Shown here piece after piece: positions 10,464 to 20,393 of a stretch of DNA of 64,000 nucleotides. The stretch lies in the NCBI GenBank assembly GCA_035048815.1, contig JAUCBN010000022.1:16100501-16164500 (forward strand), given 5' to 3'. Below the pieces are notes generated by a model, which saw nothing but the letters and a program-made list of their open reading frames with translations, was not told the DNA's origin and ran no database searches. Position numbers and translations under genes: made by a program. The stretch's first letter is position 1, and each line of letters starts with the position of its first letter. Source of the stretch: Abelmoschus esculentus (taxonomy: Eukaryota > Streptophyta > Magnoliopsida > Malvales > Malvaceae).

Positions 10464-13400
10464 GTCTCCAATGATTAACTGTATGAATGATACTTCGTCC
10501 AATTCTGAGGTGGATTTTAAATGTCTGGAGATTCAGGCAAATATTGAGGAGGATGAAGAGGAAATGGAGTGCGAAATACCAGAGGAGTTATTGAGAATGG
10601 TGGCTAGCGAAGAAAAACAAATTTTGCCACATCAAGAGGAAATTGAAACCGTGAATCTAGGGACTGACGATGATATGAAAGAAATCAAAATTGGAACTAC
10701 GTGCTCTTCAAAAACCCGAATTGAGCTAATAACTTTACTTCAAGAGTTCAAAGACGTTTTTGCCTGGTCATATCAGGACATGCCAGGGTTGGATACCGAC
10801 ATAGTGATGCATAAGTTGCCGACGAAGCCAGAATGTAAACTAGTCCAACAAAAACTTAGGAGAATGAGAACGGATATGCTGTTAAAAATTCACGAAGAAG
10901 TAAGGAAACAATTCGATGCTGGTTTCCTAGAAGTCTCTAAGTATCCTGAATGGGTCGCGAACATTGTATCGGTACCCAAGAAAGATGGAAAAGTTCGTAT
11001 GTGTGTAGACTATCGCGATCTGAATCGGGCGAGTCCCAAGGATAATTTTCCGTTACCACATATCGACACACTGGTTGACAATACCGCTGGTCATTCTTGG
11101 TTGTCCTTTATGGATGGCTTCTCAGGATACAATCAGATCAAGATGGATCCGACAGACATGGAGAAAACCACATTCGTAACCCTTTAGGGAACATTTTGTT
11201 ACAAAGTGATACCATTCGGACTTAAGAATGCTGGTGCAACTTATCAAAGAGCAATGGTAACTCTCTTTCATGACATGATACATAAAGAGATAGAGGTGTA
11301 TGTAGATGACATGATCGCAAAATCACAAACGGAAAAAGAGCATCTCCAGAACTTAACGAAGTTGTTCCAAAGGTTGAGAAGGTTCCAGTTAAAACTTAAT
11401 CCTGCCAAATGTACCTTTGCAGTCACTTCTGGAAAACTCCTAGGATTTGTGGTGAGTAGAAGCGGTATTGAGATTGATCCAGATAAAGTCAAGGCCATCT
11501 GAGAACTTCCTACTCCTCAAACACAAAAAGAGGTCCGAGGATTCTTAGGAAGGTTGAACTATATTGCACGATTCATCGCTCAGTTGACCAATAAATGTGA
11601 CCGTGTGTTTCGGTTATTAAGGAAGAACAATCCTGGGGTCTAGAATGAAGAATGTCAGAAGGCCTTAGAGAAGATAAAAATATACCTTACCAATGCCCTG
11701 ATCTGGACAGCGCCAATACCAAATAGGCCTTTAATTTTATACCTGACCATCCATGAGAGATCCATGGGTTGTGTATTGGGACAACATGATGATTTCGGAA
11801 GAAAAGAAAGGCCTGTATACTATTTGAGTAAGAAATTTACTGACTGCGAGACAAGGTAACCACCAGTTCAGAAATCGTGTTGTGCCCTTGTCTGGACTAC
11901 TAAAAGGTTAAGACAATACATGTTATACCATACTACATGGTTGATATCTAGATTAGACCCTCTGAAGTTCCTGATGAAGACACCCGCATTGACCGGGAGA
12001 ATGGCTCGATGGCAAATGCTATTATCCGAATTTGATATCTTGTACGTGAATCAAAAGGCCATAAAAGGGAGTATCATAGCTGACTTTTTAGCTAGTCACG
12101 CTTCAGACGAGTATGAATCCTTGGACGCGAGTTTTCTCGATGAAGATTTAATGTGTATAACAACTGAAGAAGATGTCTCCGATGATAGATCGTGGAAACT
12201 TTACTTTGATGGTGCCTCAAACGCCTTGGGACACGGGATAGGCGCAGTGTTGATCTCCCCAGATGGAGCATATTACCTCTTTACTAGCAGATTGGAATTT
12301 TTCTGCACAAATAATATCGCTGAATATGAGGCATGTGTCATGGGGTTAGGTGCTTCCGTTGAGAGAAATGTTAGACAACTTTGGGTCTTCGGAGATTCCT
12401 CCTTAGTGATTTATCAACTAAAGGGAGAGTGGGAAGTACGAGATTCGAAATTAATTCGGTACTACGAGTTGATCCAAGAACTGGTCAAGGAGTTCGAAAA
12501 GATCAGCTTTATATACCTACCACGAGAGAATAACCAAATGGTTGATGCTCTAGCAACACTAGCTTCCATGTTTAAAGCTAACACCGGAGCGGAAATGAAG
12601 CCTATTGAGATACAAACCTTTGAGAAACCAGCCCATTGTTATGCTTTAGAAGAGGAGGCAAATGGCAATCCTTGGTATTACGATATCTTACGATACATCA
12701 AGTCCCAACAGTATCCTGAAGGGGCTAATGAGAATGATAAAAAGATGATCCGAAAGATGGCGATTGGATACGTCCTCGATGGCCAGATCTTGTACAAAAA
12801 AGGGCATGACCAGGTTCTATTAAGATGTGTAAACGCAAGAGAAGCAAATGAGATTCTAACGGAGGTACACGATGGGATATGTGGAACACATGCCAATGGT
12901 CTATCAATCGCCCGAAAGATCTTGAGATACAGTTATTTTTGGTCAACCATGGAAGGAGATTGTATAGATTATGCCAAAAGGTGTCATAAATGTCAAATCT
13001 ATGCTGATAAGATACACGCTCCTCCTACGGCCTTACATACCATGAACGCTCCTTGGCCGTTTGCAGCATGGGGCATAGACGTTATCAGGAAAATATATCC
13101 CAAAGCTTCCAACGGGCATCGTTTTATCCTGGTCGCTATCGATTACTTTACAAAGTGGGTGGAAGCAGCTTCTTATGCTAATATCACAAGGTCCACTATT
13201 TGTAAGTTCTTGAAAAAGGAGATCATCTGTCGATACGGGATGCCAGAAAGGATCATCACTGACAATGCCACTAATTTAAATAATAAACTGGTGACGGAAG
13301 TGTGCGGCCAATTCAACATAGTACATCACAATTCTACCGCTTACCGACCTAAGATGAATAGAGCGGTAGAGGCGGCCAACAAAAATATAAAGAAGATCAT

Positions 13401-13920
13401 TTCCAAAACAACAGAGACATACCGGGACTGGCATGAGAAATTACCATTCGCTTTATTTGCCTACCGAACGTCTATTCGCACCTCAACGGGGGTAACACCC
13501 TACTCTTTAGTATATGGTATGGAAGCATTGTTGCCTATTGAAGTAGAGATTCCCTCTCTCTGGATCCTCAATGAGGTTAAGTTAGATGAAGCAGAATGGG
13601 TGCAATCCAGGTTCGATTAGTTGAACCTTATTGAAGAAAAAAGGTTAAAAGCCATATGTCACGGGCAGATGTATCAAAGAAGGATGATGCGAGCCCATGA
13701 TAAAAAGGTACGCCCGAGAGAATTTCGAGAAGGAGATTTGGTGCTTAAGAAAATTTTGTCAACACAAAAAGACGTTCGGGGAAAATGGACACCCAACTGG
13801 GAAGGACCTTTTGTGGTGAAGAAAGCCTTCTCTGGTGGAGCATTGATCTTGACTGAGATGGACGGAGAATTATTGAAAAATCCTATCAACTCCGATGTTG
13901 CCAAGAAGTACTATGAATAA
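10464..13920 (+). pseudogene. pol: RT, RNase H, second (archaeal-type) RNase H and integrase
   Basis: One frame with stops at 11185 (TAG), 11500 (TGA), 11641 (TAG), 11857 (TAA) and 13618 (TAG). RT: WVANIVSVPKKDGKVRMCVDYRDLN (key piece VRMCVDYRDLNRASPKDNFP, from about 10992) and the catalytic YVDD at 11299-11310. The native RNase H follows (about 11740-11860, degenerate). A second RNase H is complete, with YFDGASN (Asp at 12208), NIAEYEA, FGDSSLVI and NNQMVDALA. Integrase has the HHCC finger (HDGICGTHANG to CHKCQ, about 12868-12997), the DDE residues in WGIDVI (about 13078), ITDNATN (about 13257) and RAVEAANK (about 13363), and a C-terminal WEGPFVVKKAF (about 13798). Domain order is that of Tat elements. 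Most stops need only a C-to-T or G-to-A change. Confidence 0.92.
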
Positions 13921-14500
13921 GGTGAAAACCCAAAAGGGCGCCTAAAAAAACGAAGAGCTCCAGATGAAAATCAAAAAAGGGCATCTGGAAGCAAAAGGGG
14001 GAGTCCGAGTTGAAAACCCGCAAAGGGCGACTCAGATAGAGCGGGTCTGAAAAGGGAGGCACCTTCATAAGAATGAACCTCAAAGGCAAAATGAACTCCA
14101 AGCAGAGATATCTCTTCGATTGATAGGAAAATGTATCATTCATACGGTGGATTGATAGAGATCTTAATCTTTAAGCCTTGCCTTGTTATGTTTGCCATAA
14201 CTTTTAAATTTTTTCCCAACCTGTCCGATGATTAATGTAAACTTTGACTCCTTACCTATATTTCCTCGTCTCTTCTCGTTCTGCAAACGTCTTACAAGTT
14301 TCAAGATAAAAAGATTATTTTAAAGCATTACTGTGATCTAATCTTAAAAATTCAGGTAGCTAAGAACACAATCAGTGCGGACACAAGGCTTCTTGTCGAT
14401 GAAAAGAGACCCACGAGGAGTGAAAGATTAAACATGTTAATACTTCCCATATTTTAGAGAAAGACAAATTGTTGTGCAAGGTGAAAACCCGAAAGGGCGC
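13917..14500 (+). repeat. Hairpin repeats with core AAAACCC-N-AAAGGG
   Basis: At least four copies of a phrase built as left stem, GAAAACCC..AAAGGG-like core, right stem: GGTG/CGCC (about 13920-13941), TCCAGATG/CATCTGGA (about 13958-13990), GAGTTG/CGACTC (about 14008-14033) and GGTG/CGCC (about 14479-14500). The core stays nearly constant; the stem letters differ but remain complementary. A fifth, weaker copy is at about 14044-14068. The repeats start directly after the pol stop. Confidence 0.7.
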
Positions 14501-14988
14501 CCTAAAAAAAAGGTAGGGGTTGAAATTTTGAAAGACGACACCTTAAAGGTGTACTCGAGATGGGGTCATCACATAAAGAGAAGGAAAAGAAATCGACAGA
14601 CCACAAGAATCGAAACAAGGCGCAGTCCAAAAGCCAAAACATTCATGCATCACATGTAGTTAGACATCCCTAGGGATAGAAGCATTCTAATACTTTTCAT
14701 GGCATCATACCATTTTGTTAACAGGTAAACACGGGACCACACTAGAACTTTGGCAGTTATTCTCAGCATAAATCCTGAATGTTGGGAGAAAGTCGATAAC
14801 TATGGGCACAAGTCTCAAAAGACTCGAAGACAAAGGTCTCATACAGAAGGTGTAGACATGTCTCGAGATTCCACAACAACGAAGTTCGCTATAGTTCTAC
14901 ACAAAAAGAATTCGCACCGCACCGAATACGAATCTCATAGTTATATACAGAAAGAGCTACCAATAGAAAAGTTCATCCACAACATGAC

Positions 14989-15351
14989 GGTTTCATATAG
15001 GAGAAACCAGTAACATTAAAGAAGAGGAGTTCTATATAGGAGGGACACTATCCTCATTTTAGTTTCTGAGATTAAGGCTTCATAGAGAAGAGGCAATTAA
15101 CTCGAAAGGTTTCATATAGGAGAGACCGACAACGCGGAAGACCTGGGGTTTCATATAGGAGGAACCCCTATCTTCATCATAGTCTGAATAAAAAGCTCCA
15201 TACAGGAGGGGCACGTAACTTGAGACTTTAGGATGATGGGTTTATACAGAAAAATCAGAACTCATGATCTAAAGATGAAAGTTCTGTATAGGAGGTGCTT
15301 TTGTTTAGCAAGATCTTTTTAGAAAGCAAATGGTCATATATAAGAGTGACC
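14989..15351 (+). repeat. Array of covarying mini-hairpins with loop ATATAGGA
   Basis: Seven or more units in about 360 bases share an 8-base loop close to ATATAGGA. Their stems are different but complementary: GGTTTC/GAAACC (14989-15008), GTTC/GGAC-type (15029-15046), GCTTC/GAGGC (15077-15094), GGTTTC/GAGACC (15108-15127), GGGGTTTC/GGAACCCC (15145-15168), GCTCC/GGGGC (15195-15212) and GGTCAT/GTGACC (15332-15351). A partly degraded unit is at about 15280-15298 and weaker relatives lie at 14937-14960. The array sits in the 3' untranslated part just before the polypurine tract. Confidence 0.75.
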
Positions 15352-15529
15352 TGCAGCTTCAGGATCAAAAAGCGAGTAAGTCCGACACAAAAGAGACTTA
15401 CGAGCCAAGAGACTCAATCAAGGAGGGTGGAGAGTTTCAGAAATATACACCGTTTTGAGACCACTAACAGGGATGTCGGTTAAAAATGGATGCTTATAGT
15501 CTTTGTCCTATTCTCGTTTCACAAGAATG

Positions 15530-15545
15530 AACAAAGAGGGGCAAC
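15530..15545 (+). other. Polypurine tract of the Ogre-type element
   Basis: AACAAAGAGGGGCAAC lies immediately before the 3' LTR start TGTAATC, where the plus-strand primer site of an LTR retrotransposon is expected. Confidence 0.8.
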
Positions 15546-18163
15546 TGTAATCACCCATTTTTAACCGGAATGTTAAAAATTTAAATTATCGCGATTTAAA
15601 TAAGGGCCTTTAATGTTGCACTATTTCATGTTTTGTCGTGTATATGCCATATATGTGTTTTATCGATAGGACTAGTATACGTGTTTTTATGTATTATTTA
15701 TGCATGTTTTTTTATGTGTGTGTGATATTTGTGCATGTGTTTAATTTATATATATATATATATATTGTGTGTGTATGCGTTATTTATATTTGTTATTCTG
15801 TGTGACTAATGTAAGTAATTATGATTGTTAGCATTTATGTTTTGGCCCAAAGAATTAAAATTAAAAAAAACCATAAATAAATAATTAAACCCATCAGTCC
15901 AAATTAATTACAAGTCTAGACCCATTTTATTACAAGCCCAATATTTACATGGCCCAAGCTTTTGGAAAACCCTAATTATTAACTATCTTTTGCTGCAGCC
16001 GTAAGGCTCTCTGGACCATTGGATCAGAGACAAGATGAATGGCCAGGATTGGATTCTAGACTCCCAGCACGTCCAAGCACGCGACCACTCGTCTTCCACG
16101 CGCTCAACCCGTGATTCTTCAACTGTCGAGCGTCTCTCCGCCGCTCACCAACCACCTGCAAAAAGAAAATGTCAGAATCAAATTACAAAAAAGGAGAAAG
16201 GGTGAATCTACAAGCAATGTGATATGCCCAAGATATTAACCAAAAGAAACAATTGACAGACGGATTAATCTCTGAAAAGCTTTAATTTCTGTAAAAAGAA
16301 AAGGCAGCAAAAAAGATCAGTACTGTAACCCCAATATATGATATCTAAGAAACAATAGAAAAGGGGGACTTCTTCTTGTAATCGAGTTTCTATCAGAAAT
16401 CAAAGAATGAAAAACTCTAGAATACTCTCTGGTAAAATCATCTTCTCTTTATTCCTTTGCATACATCTTTTAAACAATAACAAAAGAGAGACAGAAATAA
16501 AAATAGTTTTGAGAGATCTTCCTTTCCCGGTTGTATAAGCCTTGTCATCGGCGATAATCTCCCTAGCGAGTGAGCCTCCGTGAACAAGCAACATTGAAAG
16601 GAACTCTCTTTTTTGGGTTTTATCCTAATGCATATTCACTTCTCTAAGTGTGAATTTGTTTAAACTCTCTAAACCCCCTTTCGGTGAAGATCGACGGTAA
16701 GCCAAGGAGGGCCTAGGTAACCTACAGTTAAAGCTAGGCTGAGGCTAGCGATTCTCGATCAAATTTGCATTTGGTTTCAGTGAATATTTTCAGGCTTCTG
16801 GATTTTTGGTTTATTTTTCTGAGTTGAGATCTATTGTTAATAAGAACAAGAGAAAAACCAGAGGGAGAGAAGAAAGTTAAGTCTTTTACTCATCATTAAA
16901 ATGAAGTTAAAAAAATTAATCTTATCGTTTTGAAGTTTTACTTTATTTTAATTTGTTTTCTTTTCTTTTAATTTCTCTAGTTTCAAGCGTGAATTTAATA
17001 TTCTATATTTATTATTTCGTAGCCATTCCTCCTTTTATTTACTCGTACACTGCACCTGTGTCGTTTCAATTCGCATTTCACATTTATTATTTTTATTCTT
17101 TCCATGATTTCCTACGACTTAATTGCTCTATTAATGCATTTCATTGCCTTTATTATTTCTCACAATTATCCATCTATCCATATTTCGATTATAATGCACC
17201 CTTAATTATATTTCTCCAATTAATGAAAGGTCTCATGTTGCCTTTACGATATAACCTTATATTTTAACATGTCACATATTCTATATTATTTATGATACAT
17301 GTATGTTGTATATGCTTCTTTGTCTTCCACATGTAAAGTATGTCTTATAAATTTACTGGAAGTATTGTTTTATTACTTTCAAGTGTTGTTTTGTTGAGAT
17401 ACTCGGCTAGGGCCACGTTAGTATAAAATCTACATCCATGGGTGTCGGCATATATGGGTGTTTGATCATATTTTGAAATCAAATATTAAAATGTTAGTGC
17501 AAACATAAAATCTGAAATCAAGCGAACGACAGACATGAGTTTATTTAGGGCTTTTTAATGTCGTTAGTTTTATGGTAATTCATTTGGTTATATTTTCATT
17601 GCACATTGGTTTGTTTCACATTATTTTAGGAATCAGTATCTTGCTTATGATTTTAGTAATTATCTCATGTTTGTAAATTGCTTCCTATTTAAGATTGCAT
17701 ATTCGACAATTAATTTGTTAATGCGGGCCTCTAAATTCGGTCGTAAGCGAGGCCAACTCCAGTGTAGTGGTGGTGGTGGTTCGGACGCTTACCTTCGGAT
17801 TTAGGTGCTTTAAAATAAATGCGCACATTTAATTAAAATTATTTCGATCGTCAAATTAGCCCGGAAAATTTAATATTAATGAAGCGGTAATTAAATAAAG
17901 TACCAATTTTTGGGCGGTGTGGGGGTGCTAATCCTTCCCCATCCGTAATCGACTCCCGAACCCCAAACTTTAAAATCTCTGGTTTTATGGTGTCTGGTCT
18001 ACCTAAACGACCGGTGGCGACTCCAATTTTCTAAAATCATTTTTAAACCAAAAAACTCACGTGGAAGACATTAATTTCAAAACGATACAATGAAAATGTT
18101 TTCCAACTCGAAATGAAAAAATTTTAGCGATTTTAATTATTTGTGGATTTTCACATCGCTACA
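15546..18163 (+). repeat. 3' LTR of the Ogre-type element
   Basis: Complete LTR of 2618 bases, TGTAATCACCC to CGCTACA. It matches 1-2123 from base 16048 on. It contains a TA microsatellite (about 15749-15768), the hairpin at 17994-18014 in which one pair is a T-G wobble, and the PBS-like motif GGTGGCGACTCC at 18013-18024. TCAAT after the end is the presumed target duplication. Confidence 0.93.
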
Positions 18164-20393
18164 TCAATGAATACTGTATCTGAGTTATTTTATGAGGTTT
18201 TTAGATGGGTGTTATTTCCGATTAAAGGCGTCTCTCTATGTATTATTATTTTTTGTTAACAAATTATTTATTTAATAGAGTTTATCGCCACTCTTTATCT
18301 TTTCTGCTATTGTTTTTCATCTTTATCGAGTTTTTATTTATTTATTTTATTGGTGGTCGACAATTGATCTTTGTATTAGATATCGATCACCAGATTAATT
18401 AATTTTTTATTATTTTTTTATTTTTTTATATGTTAATAAGAATCTTTATCTTCATGGTATGTATTTTTTTTGTCATTATGACACCTTTTTTTTTGGTTTT
18501 TTTATATGTTCTCATGGCATTATTCAACATATCTTAGCAGTCGATTGTTGCATAGAATTGTATCGGCGCTAATTTTTAATTATGATTTTGTCGGTGGTCA
18601 TTGAAAGTTAGATCCCCACTCGGTTTGTGTATCAATGTAATCAGTCCTAGATAGCGGATATTCTACCTGATGGTTTAGATTGCTCGCCATGCTTTCTTCG
18701 CCTGTTATGCGTCTCGATTGAACAGAGACAATGAAATTTAAGAAGCTTCTGAATTTTGATAGTATGTTTATCTCCGTAGAAAAAAATTACTTTTCATTGT
18801 TTTTAGGATTTTTTGAATTAATAATTTTTATAAATTTAATAAAAATTCAGTAACAATTATCAAAAAAAATATTAAATTTTTAAATAAAATAAAAATTTGA
18901 ATTTTAACATCGTAAATAGACTAAACTGGATTAGAAGTATTGTTTCATAATAAACATCTATAATACTCGATCTAAATTAACTAATTAATGAATTGAATAC
19001 CGATGATTATAAAAAAATTATTTTAACTAAAAAAAAGTTAAAGATCAAATTATGTTAGATTTAGTCCATATATTCTAATCTAGTCATTTTTGTCCCTATA
19101 TTTTTAAAATCTTCAAATTTTAGTTTTACTCAAACAACACCCAAGACCACTAAACTATTGATTCCATCTTATTACGAACAACGGACTTAGACTACTAAAC
19201 TATTAATGGTCTAACTGATAAAATTCATAGTTTGATGGTAAATTAAGATATAGTTAATAGTTTAGTGGTCATGGGTGTAGTTTACCCAAAAAATATGTTA
19301 TGTCGAAGTGCTATGGTTAAGTCATAGATTTCGTTACTATTTTCTAATATGGTAATTTTAATTTAATTATGTTACCTTTGTATAGTTTGAATTGTGACTA
19401 AAATATTAAATTTTAAAAAATACATGGACTAAATAAGACAAGCCTCCAAAATGATATTGCATGCTCAACTCAAGCCTGTATAAATGATATCAACCGAATT
19501 AAAACTCTATGGCTTAATCGAAAATGATCGCCGAAAATATATATAATATGTGTATGACACATATATTCAAAATTTTAAAATCTTTTTAAATATTAAAAGA
19601 TCATAAACTGGGATGGGTACGGAATTCGAACCCGACGGGTTCCTACACGATCCGGTCCGATCGGATTGGATGTTTTGGTAAAAAATTTGTTAAAAAATTT
19701 GTGTTCGATTAGGTTTTAGGGTGGAAAAAATTCGACCTGGACTAATAGTGTGATTTTAGATATATATTTTAGGGATATTTACAATAATGATCTTTCTTTA
19801 TATATATTTTTATACAATTAGGTCACTAAAATTATTTTTTACAATTAGGTCATTAAATTTTTTTACAATTAGATCCCTAATTTTTTTATAATCAAGTCCC
19901 TAAAATTTAAGTTTTTTTAATGATTCGGGTAGAATTTTTTTCACCCGTAAACTCGGGTCGGATAGGATGACGGGTGGAGGGTATGATTCTTCGGATCGAG
20001 TGCGACTGGGCTGAAAATCCAACCTGACACAACCCATTCTCATCTCTCTAATCGTAAAAATAAATATTCATGCTTAAACATGTTTAACCCGAGAGCCGAG
20101 AGGATATCAACTGAATTAAGATTTTATCGCTTAATCGAAAATGATCACAAACAATAAAATATAGAGAGAGACAATATGTATCCGACACAATTATATTCAA
20201 AAAAAATTAAAAACTTTTAAAATTATTAAAAATCGTAAAAAAAATATGTTCATATTTAAACATGCTCAACCCTAGGATGAACGATGATATCAACCGAATT
20301 AGGACTCTATTACCGAATCGAAAATGATGACAAATAAAGAAAAAAAAATATGTTCGAAAATGTTTTTATCTAATACTATAACAGTACGTATGA
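18164..20393. other. AT-rich intergenic spacer with small repeats
   Basis: No gene is visible. It holds an inverted-repeat element (19125-19287), a run of about 25-base degenerate units around TTTTACAATTAGGTCA (about 19795-19910), and three scattered copies of a phrase beginning GATATCAACCGAATTA (near 19488, 20104 and 20288). Stretches rich in CGGGT/ACCCG words occur at 19610-19680 and 19920-20040. Confidence 0.6.
19125..19287. mobile_element. Small foldback (MITE-like) element
   Basis: The arm around ACACCCAAGACCACTAAACT (19137-19156) is repeated inverted as AGTTTAGTGGTCATGGGTGT (19259-19278), followed outward by AGTTTACCC. The outer phrase GGGTAAACT recalls the ends of the MITE at 48838-49322. 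No clear target duplication was found. Confidence 0.5.

Larger units (their letters stand above)
1..18163 (+). mobile_element. Ty3/gypsy LTR retrotransposon, Tat/Ogre type
   Basis: Two long direct repeats (1-2123 and 15546-18163) enclose an arginine-type PBS, ORF1, gag, protease, an intron, reverse transcriptase, two RNase H domains, integrase, a long 3' untranslated region and a polypurine tract. An extra ORF before gag, a second (archaeal-type) RNase H and an intron between protease and RT are known marks of the Ogre branch of Tat elements. The LTR starts TGTAATCACCC and ends CGCTACA. The 5' LTR lacks about 500 bases because the window begins inside it, so the target duplication (TCAAT follows the 3' LTR) cannot be checked. 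All coding parts carry in-frame stops, so this copy is not autonomous. The two LTRs differ by a few percent by eye, which suggests a fairly recent insertion. Confidence 0.93.
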
